DNA of 64,000 bases from JAUHXS01 sp965213575. Lineage in GTDB: Bacteria > Bacteroidota > Bacteroidia > Chitinophagales > JAUHXS01. The notes under the pieces were generated by a model. It was given only the letters and a program-made list of their open reading frames with translations. It was not told the origin of the DNA and searched no databases. Below, one piece after another: positions 1-9,911 of this stretch (position 1 is its first letter; each line of letters opens with the position of its first letter). A program made the translations under genes and the position numbers. The DNA lies in contig CBDBZN010000013.1 of NCBI GenBank assembly GCA_965213575.1, positions 54,725 through 118,724 on the forward strand, read 5' to 3'.

Positions 1-441
1 TTTGAAACTACTGTTATTTTATCGGTAGACTCATTCCCAAATATCACTTATAATTGGTCTACGGGTGATACTACTACGCAGATTGCAGTTTTTAAACCCG
101 GCTTATATTATGTGGAACTTACTTCAAAAGATGAATGCTCTGAATCAGATAGCCTTCATATAAATTCAGAAGGTTGTAATCAACAAGTATATATTCCCAA
201 CGCTTTCACTCCGGATGGAGATGGCTATCAAGATGATTGGGGAGTGTTTGTGTTGTTACCACCTGAAGTGTTTTTTGTGGCAATATATAATAGGTTTGGG
301 GAGTTAGTCTATGAGTCAGATGATGTTAGTTTTAGGTGGAGTGGAGTAGGAGGTTCACAATTAATGCTTAGTGGAGTATATACTTATCGTATGCAAGTAG
401 ATGATAAAATGTATACGGGTAATATTTCTCTTTTAAGATAG
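1..441 (+). CDS. T9SS type B sorting-domain protein, C-terminal part only
   Basis: The reading frame is open from base 1, so the gene begins upstream of the window; the first in-frame ATG at 112 is not a start. The visible 146 residues hold an Ig-like segment (NWSTGDTTT) and then the gliding-motility-associated C-terminal domain: a YIPNAFTPDGDGYQDDW motif, YNRFGELVYES, a W-containing turn and SGVYTYRMQV. In Bacteroidota this domain directs large surface or secreted proteins through the type IX secretion system (type B signal), which cleaves it on export. The function of the missing N-terminal part cannot be told. Two more proteins in this window (starting near 7251 and 12416) end in the same domain. 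Confidence 0.88.
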   Translation, partial: FETTVILSVDSFPNITYNWSTGDTTTQIAVFKPGLYYVELTSKDECSESDSLHINSEGCNQQVYIPNAFTPDGDGYQDDWGVFVLLPPEVFFVAIYNRFGELVYESDDVSFRWSGVGGSQLMLSGVYTYRMQVDDKMYTGNISLLR

Positions 442-589
442 ATAATAACCAGCATCAAACAGCCAATTGATCTTAGTCAATAGGTACTAGATATAAATTC
501 GAGATAATCAAAAAATCTTATCACATACTTCTGCATCTGCCTAAAATTATTTTCAGGTTGAAGTGATTATGTCAAAGTCTTTAGGAGCT

Positions 590-1210
590 TTACAAGATCG
601 AATTAACATCTCCTTTTCCTTCTCTAAGGATTTCCGCTATATCATTCTCTAAGCTGATTACCGTAGAAGCTTGATTATCACCATAACCTCCATCAATAAC
701 GATATCTACCAGTTTATGATATCTTTCATATATCTCTTCCGGATCAGTCATGTATTCAAGTATTTCATCATCATGATTTAATGAAGTAGATAATATAGGA
801 TTACCCAGTTCTTTAACAATAGTACAAGCTATTAGATTATCGGGTACTCTAATTCCTATAGTTTTCTTTTTATTTTTTAAAAGCTTAGGCACATTGCTAT
901 TAGCTTTTAGTATAAAAGTAAATGGGCCCGGTAGCGCTCTCTTAAGTATTTTAAAAGTCGAAGTGTTGATATTAGCAGTATATTCTGAAATATTACTTAA
1001 ATCATAACAAATAAAAGACATATTTGCTTTTTCAGGCTTAATCTGTTTGATTCTGCAAATACGCTCAATAGCTTTGGAATTATTTATATCACATCCTAAT
1101 CCATAAATAGTGTCGGTAGGATAAACAATTATTCCACCGGACTTTAAGCAGCTAATCACCTCATCTATTTTCCTTTTTTCAGGGTTTTGAGAATGAATGC
1201 GCAGTAACAT
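590..1210 (-). CDS. Sua5/YciO/YrdC-family protein, YciO-like
   Basis: A 206-residue protein of the Sua5/YciO/YrdC fold. The N-terminal GGIIVYPTDTIYGLGCD is the nucleotide/threonine-binding signature of the family, followed by an RIKQIKP segment and a central LPGPFTFILKA motif. Family members of the Sua5/TsaC type make threonylcarbamoyl-AMP for tRNA t6A37. The stretch after the lysine motif (MSFICYDLSNISEYT) is closer to the YciO subgroup, whose role is less certain, so I do not assign tsaC. The C-terminal Sua5 domain is absent, as usual for short members. It lies 28 bases downstream of sucC on the same strand and may be co-transcribed with it. Confidence 0.85.
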   Translation of the reverse strand: MLLRIHSQNPEKRKIDEVISCLKSGGIIVYPTDTIYGLGCDINNSKAIERICRIKQIKPEKANMSFICYDLSNISEYTANINTSTFKILKRALPGPFTFILKANSNVPKLLKNKKKTIGIRVPDNLIACTIVKELGNPILSTSLNHDDEILEYMTDPEEIYERYHKLVDIVIDGGYGDNQASTVISLENDIAEILREGKGDVNSIL

Positions 1211-1238
1211 TAAATAAAATTAACTGTAGTTATAAAAG

Positions 1239-2432
1239 CTAATTTAATACCTCATCTACCGCATCTGCAGCTTCTTGTAATAATATTACTGATTTTACTT
1301 TTAATCCAGACTTTTCAATGAGCTTTTTAGCTTCTTCTGCATTTGTTCCTTGAAGCCTTACAATTATAGGTATATTTATTTCACCTATATTTTTGTAAGC
1401 ATCTACTACACCTTGAGCCACTCTATCGCAACGAACGATGCCACCAAAAATATTTACTAAAATGGCTTTTACACCCGGATCTTGCATAATGATCCTAAAA
1501 CCGGCTTCTACTGTTTCTGCATTTGCTTTTCCACCTACATCTAAAAAGTTGGCCGGAGATCCGCCTGCCAGTTTGATAATATCCATAGTAGCCATAGCTA
1601 ACCCGGCACCATTAACCATGCAGCCAACATTCCCATCTAGTTTTATAAAATTTAAGCCGTATTTGCTCGCTTCTACTTCAGTAGGATCTTCTTCCGACTC
1701 ATCTCTTAATTCAGCGTAATCTTTATGTCGGTAAAGTGCATTATCATCTAACGTAAATTTAGCATCTACAGCAATGATTTTTTCGTCAGATGTTTTTAAT
1801 ACCGGATTGATCTCTATTAAAGAAGCATCTATAGAAACGTACGTTTTATAAAGCTTAGTGATAAACTTTGTCATGTTTTTAAACGCTTCACCTGATAAGC
1901 CTAAATTAAACGCAATTTTTCTAGCTTGAAAGGGCAATAAACCGTCGGATTTTGGATCAATCCATTCTTTATGAACTAAATGAGGTGTCTCTTCTGCTAC
2001 AGCCTCTATATCCATACCGCCTTCAGTAGAGTAGATAATTACATTTCTTTTCTTTTCTCTATCCATTAAAATACTTACATAGTATTCTTTCGGTTCATTT
2101 TTACCGGGATAATAAACATCTTCAGTAAGTAATATTTTATTAACCGTTTTGCCTTCGGCACTAGTTTGAGGAGTTACTAATTGCATCCCTAAAATCTCTT
2201 TCCCAATTTTTACTGCTTCATCTTGAGATTTAGCCAATTTTACACCGCCACCTTTTCCTCTTCCTCCGGCATGTATTTGAGCTTTGACTACGTACCATTC
2301 AGTTCCGGTTTCGCTATTTAGTTTTTTAGTAGCATCTAAAATTTCATCAGCATTGTCAACGGCTATACCTCTTTGGATATCAACGCCATGTGATTTCAAG
2401 ATCTCTTTACTTTGGTATTCGTGTAGATTCAT
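1239..2432 (-). CDS. sucC: Succinate-CoA ligase (ADP-forming) beta subunit
   Basis: A full-length 397-residue SucC. This is the ATP-grasp subunit of succinyl-CoA synthetase, which converts succinyl-CoA to succinate with substrate-level phosphorylation in the TCA cycle. Visible are the start MNLHEYQSKEIL, the ATP-grasp segment VVKAQIHAGGRGKGGGVKLA, the metal-site region LIEINPVL, and the C-terminal ligase domain with GGKANAETV and VNIFGGIVRCD. Length matches the family (about 390 residues). The alpha-subunit gene sucD is not adjacent, so the subunits are encoded separately here. The start ATG is the family start. I saw no clear promoter upstream. Confidence 0.97.
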   Translation of the reverse strand: MNLHEYQSKEILKSHGVDIQRGIAVDNADEILDATKKLNSETGTEWYVVKAQIHAGGRGKGGGVKLAKSQDEAVKIGKEILGMQLVTPQTSAEGKTVNKILLTEDVYYPGKNEPKEYYVSILMDREKKRNVIIYSTEGGMDIEAVAEETPHLVHKEWIDPKSDGLLPFQARKIAFNLGLSGEAFKNMTKFITKLYKTYVSIDASLIEINPVLKTSDEKIIAVDAKFTLDDNALYRHKDYAELRDESEEDPTEVEASKYGLNFIKLDGNVGCMVNGAGLAMATMDIIKLAGGSPANFLDVGGKANAETVEAGFRIIMQDPGVKAILVNIFGGIVRCDRVAQGVVDAYKNIGEINIPIIVRLQGTNAEEAKKLIEKSGLKVKSVILLQEAADAVDEVLN

Positions 2433-2572
2433 TCTGCTCTTTTTTGTATTTTATAAGGGCTTAAAAATAACGCTATTTGTTCAACTATTCAAAATGTAGT
2501 ATGTAATAGAAGCAAATAAATAAAATTTTATCATTTTTAGAGTAATCTGTAAGGTGTAATTTTCAATTAATG

Positions 2573-2580
2573 TATCTTTA
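2573..2580 (+). promoter_or_regulatory. Putative -7 promoter element of the lolD-like gene
   Basis: TATCTTTA sits four bases before an ATG at 2585 and fits the Bacteroidota -7 element TAnnTTTG with A in the last position. It overlaps the alternative upstream ATG at 2570, which argues that translation starts at 2585 on a nearly leaderless transcript. No TTG is seen at the -33 position. Confidence 0.45.
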
Positions 2581-2584
2581 CAAC

Positions 2585-3244
2585 ATGATAGTAGCTAAAG
2601 GCATACATAAATCTTATGGAGAACTAGAAGTACTGAAAGGCGTAGATATTACCGTAGCTAAAGGAGAATTGATCTCTATTGTAGGGGCATCGGGAGCAGG
2701 GAAAAGTACTTTACTACAAATCTTAGGAACATTAGATACGCCTGATGAAGGAGAGATTATAATCGATAATCAGCGAACAAATTATCTGAAAGGTAAGAAA
2801 CTAGCTCATTTTAGAAATCTTCAAATTGGATTTATTTTTCAATTCCATCATTTATTACCTGAATTTACTGCTTTTGAAAATGTCTGTATTCCAGGATATA
2901 TTGCTAAAAAATCTGAAAAACAAGTTAGAAATAAAGCAAGTTCACTTTTAGAAAGGCTAGGTTTATCTGCCAGATTAAATCATAAACCAAATGAATTATC
3001 CGGTGGGGAGCAGCAAAGAGTTGCCGTAGCAAGGGCTTTAATAAATGACCCTGCTGTTATTTTTGCAGATGAACCATCCGGTAATTTAGACTCTAAAAAT
3101 TCTGAAGAGCTTCATCAATTATTCTTCGATTTAAAAAAAGAATTTAATCAAACATTCATTATTGTAACACATAATGATAAACTTGCCGAACTTTCCGATA
3201 AAAAGCTTGTTATGCGAGATGGTATAATGGTACACAGCTTATAG
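2585..3244 (+). CDS. lolD: ABC transporter ATP-binding protein, LolD-like
   Basis: A 219-residue ABC ATPase with Walker A (GASGAGKSTLL), Q-loop region (IFQFHHLLPEFTA), signature LSGGEQQRVAVARAL, Walker B (VIFADEPSGNLD) and H-loop (VTHND). The FQFHHLLPEFTAFENV stretch is typical of LolD, the ATPase of the LolCDE complex that releases lipoproteins from the inner membrane; the related MacB/FtsE ATPases are the alternative. No permease gene is adjacent, so partner assignment rests on family resemblance. The start at 2585 (MIVAKGIHKSYG) is preferred over 2570 because the latter overlaps the promoter-like element. The stop overlaps the stop of the convergent gene by six bases. Confidence 0.85.
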   Translation: MIVAKGIHKSYGELEVLKGVDITVAKGELISIVGASGAGKSTLLQILGTLDTPDEGEIIIDNQRTNYLKGKKLAHFRNLQIGFIFQFHHLLPEFTAFENVCIPGYIAKKSEKQVRNKASSLLERLGLSARLNHKPNELSGGEQQRVAVARALINDPAVIFADEPSGNLDSKNSEELHQLFFDLKKEFNQTFIIVTHNDKLAELSDKKLVMRDGIMVHSL

Positions 3245-6200
3245 CAGCTGTATCATTTGAATTTTCTCTATAACTTGTCCATTATAACCGATTGCTTTAA
3301 AATGTAATAAATAACTACCGGTAGAAAGCCTTTTCCCATTCAAAGTTCCATCCCATTCTTGGTCAACAGTTTCTCCTTTAAATACTAATTTTCCATATCG
3401 GTCAAATATTTGATATTCTACCAGATCTCGAATCCCATGCCCTATAATTCTAAAAATATTGTTGGTACCGGAACTTTAATAGCATTTGGAATCCACAAAA
3501 TAATCTCATTTTTTATATAGATATGTACGGTGTCAGAATTCATACAACCGTTTTCATCTTCTCCATGCACTACATATACAATGTTATCTAAAGGAGTAGT
3601 TGTCGGAGTAGGAGAGAAGGGGTCATCCAACCATAAATCGCTCACCCACTCATATATATAGCCTCCAGATGCTTCTAATTGCAAGGATTCACCAATAACT
3701 ACGGTATCACTTTCTGGAATAGCAATAATATTTGGAGTACTTAAGGTATCAATGGTCATTGTATCTGCTATAGCACAACCAAATTCATTAACGACTTGAA
3801 GAGTATATTGAATTGAATCGTTAGGATAAAATGTATACGTAGATGGTTCTTGAAATATTAAGTGTGTATCAGGAGACCAAAAATACATTGTTTGATACTC
3901 TGTAGGCAAATTATAGGTTAATGTTGTGTTCGTACAAATAGCTGTATCATTCGGAAGATTAATTTCCGGAACCGGATAGACATCTACTAGTTTTGTAATT
4001 TCCTGTTCACAACCATAATCTGTAATATTTGTAAGTGTCACCTCATAAGTGCCGGGTGATCCATATAAATACCCAAATAAATTAGTATCAACTACGACAT
4101 CTCCATTGCCCAACGTCCAACTATTACTTTTTATAAAGGTACTATCTCCTGAAGTTGACAAATCTATAAAATAAGCTTTCTCGCCGAAACAAGCCGGCCT
4201 CACACGAAAATCAGACTCCAGTATAACCTCTACAAAAAAAGCTGTCAGATGAGGCACATCCAAACTTATTGGTACCTATTACATTATAATTTACTAAAGA
4301 GTCAACCGATACTTTATAATTTCCGTTAGTTAACATCTCAATTCCTACATTTGGCTGCCAGAGATAGTCCACATTATATGTATCGTCAAGTTGCAGTAGC
4401 ATTTCCTCAAATTCACACGTTTCAACATTATTATTTATATTAAAATCAGGATATGGGCTTACAAAGAATGTTCCATCGGTACTGTCCTTACAACCGTAAT
4501 TAGAGGTGATTTCAAGTTTTACATTATATAAGCCGGTATCTGAAAAATTATAATTAAATCCATTAGTGAACAGAACAGTATCTGTTTCAATAGTCCATTT
4601 ATAATTACTTATAGAGCTACCTATACCTGCGGTAGATAAATTTTGTCCTAAAGATGTTTCTCCGATACATACTGTATCAGAAATAAATGCCGGTGTTAAA
4701 ACGATATCCACCAAAACTGTGCATTTTTTGAACAACCAAATTGATTTTCTGCAAGTAATTGATAATTAACTTGAGAATCAATAGCTATTAAAAATGAATC
4801 ATCTAATACAGTAGTAATATTATAACTTGGTGTCCAAGTGTATACAGTTGAAAAATCGTTATCAAATGATATTGGCAGTGTATCCTCAATGCACTGTGAC
4901 ACATTTCCTTCAACAGGGATATTGGGTGCCGGAAATATTTGTATAGGATGTATAACCGTGGCAGAGCATTTATTATAAGTTATTAATTCTAAGGTAATAT
5001 TGTATGTTCCGGTATCGCTATATAAATAATAGAAAGAACCATTTTCATTTTTTATAGTATCCCCATTTCCCATTATCCAAGAATAATTTCCCGTGGCAAT
5101 ACTCAAATTAGTGTAGGATTGATTTATTATAAGTGCATCTTCTCCTAAACAGACAGACTCTGCCAAAATCCGGGATCTAAAAATGTGTCAAAAGCAATAC
5201 TGTCTACTACCATACAACCAAATTGATTGGTAGCAGTAACATGATAAAATATCGCTGTGTCAATATCCATTAAAAATGTATCAGGAGAAATTTGAGTAAT
5301 TCCTGTCATGGGTTGCCAATTAAATACAGTATTGAATGAGGAGTCTAAATAAAAATATGTAGGGTCATACGCACAGTCAGAAGAGTTGTTATCTAAATCT
5401 AAAGCAGGACTGGGATGCAACTACTACAGTACGAGATATAGTATCCGTACATCCATAATTGTTAGTTAAAGTTAAAAGCACCTTATAAGTACCATAATTA
5501 GAATAGGTATAATTAAAATTAGATTGATTAATTATTCGCTCGCCATTTCCCATATCCCATACACGGCCAGTTATAGAGCTATTCAAGCCGGCAATAGACT
5601 CATCTACAAAATTGATAGATTCTCCCAAACATACAGTATCACCTTCAAATTTGAGGGTAAAAATTTTATCCATCTCAACTTGATCAACATAGGTACATCC
5701 AAATTGGCTAGTTACTAATAGAGAGTATACAATCTGAGAATCTACTACTACAAGAATACTATCCGGAGATATTTGATATACATTATCAGGAGGAGTCCAA
5801 GTAAAAGTATATTGGCTGCCTCCCGAAGGCCTATATATAACCGTATCTTTTTTACATTGTGAAATATTGCCTTTTAAATCAAAAAATGGAATAGGGTAAA
5901 TTTTAGTAGGCCTGGTAACTGTGCTAGCGCAACCACCTGATGAAGTAATAGTAAGTCTAATATTATAATTACCCGGGGTGTTATAAACATATTTAAAACT
6001 GCCAACAGTATTTATTATGTTTCCATCTCCCATGTTCCAAGTATAATTTATTATAGGGTTACCAGAAGGCATAGATAAGTCTGTTATAGTTACCGTATCA
6101 TTAGTACATGCAGAATCAACCGTAAAATCAGCTTGCGGCAATTCATTAATATCAACTACAGTGTATGCTGTATCTTGACAAGCAGAATTTTTATTGACAA

Positions 6201-7251
6201 TAAGCGTAGTGGTGTAGGTTCCGGGGCCTGGATAGGTATAGCTGGGAGATTCTAAATTAGATGTATCATTCGTTAAAGATGCTACGCCAAAATCCCAAAA
6301 ATAATTGCTCACATTTGTACTGTTATTCGTAAATGAAACGGTCAAATTACCGCAGGTCTGTATATTATCTACAGTAACTGCAGTGGGATTATCACAATCA
6401 ACCACATAAAATTGAACATCTTGAGAGTGTCTGCTCAATAATACGCCATCTCTGTATTCCAATACACAAAGAGCGGCTACGTACAGCCCAAGTTGACTTG
6501 GTATTGCCGTGAAAAGGCCTGCTGAATCATAACTTTCGGGCCCCGGTAATGGATTTGATGCAGAAAACCCCGGCCGCCAATCTACTTCAGGGAAAGGTGG
6601 ATTACTTGTGCCCGGAGCAGGCTTAATATGATTTGTATGAGTGTCAAATGGTTTGCAAAATTTGTATACTAATGAATCTCCATCAATATCTGTAGCAGTA
6701 TGATTAAAAATATATTCTTTACCTACACAAAATGCAATACGAGGATATTCATCAAAAATAGGACTACTGTTTTCTTTAGCGATAGCTGTATCCGGTATAT
6801 TGGCATAAAATGCTGCTCCGGTGTTATCAGGGGCAACGATATTACTAATTCCATTATTTCGGGCATATCGCTGATAAGATAATTGATATCCTCCGGGGAT
6901 AGGAGGTAGCAGTACTGTAGCTTGATAGATAGTAGTTTCTACACAAATACCACCCGGGACTACTAAACAGGGGTCTTCACTAAATATATCAACTGATTGA
7001 GTAGCGCCTAAAGGAATCTCTATACGTTTAATATGATTGCCGGCCCCATCAAAAAAATCAATATTAGCCGGATTGTCGAAATTGGTTTCGTTACAATCTC
7101 TATATAACTTTAGTTGGATTCCATATCGATAAGTAACATTATCTAATAATCTATAAGAAAGCTCTCCCCCGATGATATGATCTCCAAATGTAATAAGTGG
7201 GAGTAATAATAATGTTAAATAAAGCCAGGTATTTATATAACGTAAATTCAT
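3239..7251 (-). pseudogene. Giant PKD/Ig-repeat T9SS surface protein, interrupted by five frameshifts
   Basis: Five overlapping reading frames (7251-5389, 5420-5145, 5166-4696, 4735-4211, 4263-3442) plus a tail ending at 3239 read through as one protein of about 1337 residues. It starts with a signal peptide (LYLTLLLLPLITFG), then a 280-residue N-terminal region, a first PKD domain (FWDFGVASLTND), then five alternating PKD and Ig-like units of about 160 residues. Each unit carries a CxGE-type start, a W.MGNG turn and an NxFGC end. It finishes with a T9SS type B domain (GTNNIFRIIGHGIRDL, FDRYGKLVF). Breaks lie near 5418, 5168, 4713-4716, 4234-4240 and 3468-3471. Two are single extra bases and three single missing bases, at least two in homopolymers, with no in-frame stops otherwise. 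Sequencing error is likelier than decay. Probable role: secreted or cell-surface adhesin-like protein. Confidence 0.8.
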
Positions 7252-7864
7252 AATATATTTATACTAGTTGGTTGAGCATCCGGAATCAAAAAGCATGCCA
7301 TTTATGATAAAAATTTTAGGATAATATCGATAATCAAACATAACATATAAGAAAAAAGCTTTTTTTAATCTTAAATTCATATCAATTTTCATTAATTATT
7401 TAATGAATATGTAGAGTTATATTATTATAATAAAATATTTTACATAAAATATTAATTCATATGTGTGTATTTAGCCTCTAACCAATCTCAATTTGAGGTA
7501 AATAATGGTAACTAATATTGTTAATCAGGTATATATACGTTATCGGTATGATATAGTTTCAGTATATCTTAAAATATAAACCTATATATATAATTATTAT
7601 ATAGAACTGTAATTGCCAACATTACAGTCATTTAACTTTAATAAGGTAGATAATGCTGCTATTTAAAGTAGCAGTTTATATGGCAAATAATTATTAAAAG
7701 AGGATAGTTGGAAATTGTAAACTATATGAGTATTATATTAAAAACAGAAAATTATAAATCCAAAAAAATCTCGTATACACTTTTTTCGTAATTGCTTAGA
7801 CAGTGAAAATGGCATTATGCGATTAGAAATTAATGTATACGAGAGGTACAAATTTATAGAGCTT
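7252..7864. other. 613-base AT-rich spacer with several hairpins
   Basis: No gene is visible. Two short perfect inverted repeats lie in the middle: ACTGTAAT at 7606-7613 with ATTACAGT at 7621-7628, and CTGCTA at 7656-7661 with TAGCAG at 7669-7674. On the minus strand TATGTTTG (7342-7335) fits the -7 element for the large PKD gene, but no TTG lies at -33. The right end carries the terminator-like repeat listed separately. Confidence 0.5.
7762..7844 (-). terminator. Terminator-like inverted repeat downstream of the L,D-transpeptidase gene
   Basis: A perfect 11-base inverted repeat (TCTCGTATACA at 7769-7779, TGTATACGAGA at 7834-7844) encloses 54 bases. Read on the minus strand, which is the direction of the gene ending at 7865, the second arm is followed directly by a run of seven T. 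That is the layout of an intrinsic terminator, although the loop is unusually long. Confidence 0.5.
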
Positions 7865-8597
7865 TTATTTCAAAGCTGATAATTCAGGAGCCATATAAGA
7901 TGAATTTGCTTCATAAGCTTTATCAGGATAATATAAGAATAAGCAAGTACCTCCGGAAATTTGGTTGATAAATTCCTCGTGGCCTTCTTCAGGTATAGCA
8001 GGACATCCTTGACTTCTCCCTAATCGGCCAACTTTTTTAACAAATTCTTCAGATACATAATCAGCTGAATGAATTACAACAGCTCGGTCATAAGCATTGT
8101 CATTAAAACCTTTTTCCATTCCATTTAATCTTAAAGAAAGGCCATGTTTGCCAAAATAAGTTTGTCCAGTTACATAAAATCCTAAACTGCTCATATATGA
8201 GCCGGGTTGATTAGAAAATTGGTTAGCCATCAAGTTTCCAGAATTTCTACCATGAGAAACTAAATTATGATATACTAACTTGCGTTGAGTTAAGTCAATT
8301 ACCCAAATTCGTTTTTCATTAGAACTTAAAGAAAAATCTACAATAGTTAGTTTTCTTTTAACAGTAGATAATTTATTTTCTTTTTCTAATTTTTTATAGC
8401 CGTTATATGCTTTGGTAAAGACTTCGTATGATAAACCTTGTTTAACAAGATTCATTTCTTCATAAATATTAAAGTCATTATATGCAGGAGATATCTTAGT
8501 AGTAGTAGGTACTTTTTTCGTTGGGATTAGCATACATTTTAGTAGTTGCTAGTAGAGCAAAACCTGCGAATTTTAAATACTTGATGTGCTTTTTCAT
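7865..8597 (-). CDS. Murein L,D-transpeptidase catalytic domain family protein (one frameshift)
   Basis: The main frame (8533-7865) encodes a YkuD_2-type domain: LVSHGRNSG, a central FGKHGLSLRLNGMEKG, a VVIHSADYV histidine motif and the catalytic-cysteine motif RSQGCPAIP. That frame lacks an export signal. The signal lies just upstream in another frame, starting at the ATG at 8597 (MKKHIKYLKFAGFALLAT, cut near YANPNE). The two frames join if one A is removed from the A6 run (minus strand) at about 8513-8520, giving a 243-residue exported protein. Such proteins are thought to remodel or cross-link peptidoglycan in the periplasm. A sequencing error is the simplest reading of the break. Confidence 0.8.
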
Positions 8598-8781
8598 AAT
8601 TTGAGTATTTGTGTTTTAAGTAGAAAGAATTATAAGAGGAAGTACACTATATATAACGTTATAAGTAAAAAAAAGTTTCAATAAAAGTAAAATAATATTA
8701 AATAGTTAAAGTCTCTGTATTACTAAAATTACAAAATCTGAGTTATTTAACAAATCGCTTATCCGTTTAGAACATTATTTT

Positions 8782-8789
8782 TACCTTTG
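8782..8789 (+). promoter_or_regulatory. Putative -7 promoter element of the M42 peptidase gene
   Basis: TACCTTTG fits TAnnTTTG exactly and lies 27 bases before the ATG at 8817. It overlaps the alternative TTG start at 8787, which therefore should be discarded. No clear TTG is present at -33. Confidence 0.55.
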
Positions 8790-8816
8790 CCCACCTTACT
8801 AAAATACATAAATTAT

Positions 8817-9902
8817 ATGTCAACAATTACTAAAGACTCAGAAAAATTTTTAGAAAAATATATTAATAATGCATCTCCTACAGGATATGAATCTGAAGGC
8901 CAAAAATTATGGCTGGATTATATTAAACCATATATTGATGAGTATAAAGTAGATAATTATGGTACCGTGTATGGTATTATAAATCCGAAGGCAGATTATA
9001 AAGTAGTGATAGAAGCGCATTCTGATGAAATCTCCTGGTATGTTAATTATATAACTGATGATGATGGATTTATTTATGTATGTAAAAATGGAGGTTCTGA
9101 TCACCAGATCGCCCCTTCCAAACGCGTTAATATTCATACTAAAAAAGGTATTAAAAAGGCAATATTTGGATGGCCGGCAATCCATACCAGGAAAGGCACT
9201 GATAAAGAGCCTTCAGCAACTTTGGAGAATATTTTTTTAGATTGCGGGTGTACTTCAAAAGAAGAAGTGCTTGAATTAGGTATTCACGTAGGTTGTGTCA
9301 TTACTTATGAGGATGGGTTTATGACATTAAACGATAAATATTATACCGGTAGAGCTATAGATAATAGAATAGGTGGCTTTATGATCGCTGAAGTAGCCAA
9401 ATTGTTAAAAAAGAATAAAGTAAAATTGCCATTTGGCCTGTATATTGTAAATTCTGTCCAAGAAGAAGTAGGATTACGCGGTGCACAAATGATAACAGAT
9501 ACCATTAAACCTGATGCCGCTATTATTACAGATGTTTGTCATGATACCACTACGCCTTTAATAAATAAAAAAGAGCAAGGAGATTTTAAATGTGGTAATG
9601 GCCCTGTGCTTATGCATGGGCCTTCAGTACATAACATTTTGCTGGAATTAATCATAAAAACTGCTGAAAAGAAAAAGATGAAATTCCAGCATGCTGCAGC
9701 ATCAAGGTATACCGGTACTGACACAGATGCTTTTGCTTACTCAAATGGTGGTGTGCCTTCAGCATTAATATCGCTACCTATGCGTTATATGCACACAACA
9801 GTTGAATCGGTGCACAAAGACGACGTAGAACAAATTATTAAACTCATATACGAAACAATCCAAGCTATAGAGCCTAATCATAATTTTAAATATCTCAAAT
9901 AG
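8817..9902 (+). CDS. M42 family metallopeptidase (aminopeptidase)
   Basis: A 361-residue protein with the two-metal site of family M42: EAHSDEISW (first His/Asp), GRAIDNRIGG (bridging Asp), VNSVQEEVGLRGA (catalytic Glu pair), an Asp in IITDVCHD and the last His in MRYMHTTVESVH. M42 enzymes are cytoplasmic tetrahedral aminopeptidases that trim short peptides; no signal peptide is seen. Length is normal for the family. The ATG at 8817 (MSTITKDSEKFLE) is chosen over the TTG at 8787 because the latter lies in the promoter element. It is the first of four same-strand genes (to 12311) separated by 9 to 41 bases. Confidence 0.93.
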   Translation: MSTITKDSEKFLEKYINNASPTGYESEGQKLWLDYIKPYIDEYKVDNYGTVYGIINPKADYKVVIEAHSDEISWYVNYITDDDGFIYVCKNGGSDHQIAPSKRVNIHTKKGIKKAIFGWPAIHTRKGTDKEPSATLENIFLDCGCTSKEEVLELGIHVGCVITYEDGFMTLNDKYYTGRAIDNRIGGFMIAEVAKLLKKNKVKLPFGLYIVNSVQEEVGLRGAQMITDTIKPDAAIITDVCHDTTTPLINKKEQGDFKCGNGPVLMHGPSVHNILLELIIKTAEKKKMKFQHAAASRYTGTDTDAFAYSNGGVPSALISLPMRYMHTTVESVHKDDVEQIIKLIYETIQAIEPNHNFKYLK

Positions 9903-9911
9903 GCTTTTTCT

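Noticed and set aside
1438..1719. Open frame of 93 codons on the plus strand inside sucC
   Set aside because: Antisense shadow of a strongly conserved gene, with no independent protein signature.
8787..8816. TTG start for the M42 peptidase
   Set aside because: It lies inside the TACCTTTG promoter element, and the ATG at 8817 gives the normal family N-terminus.
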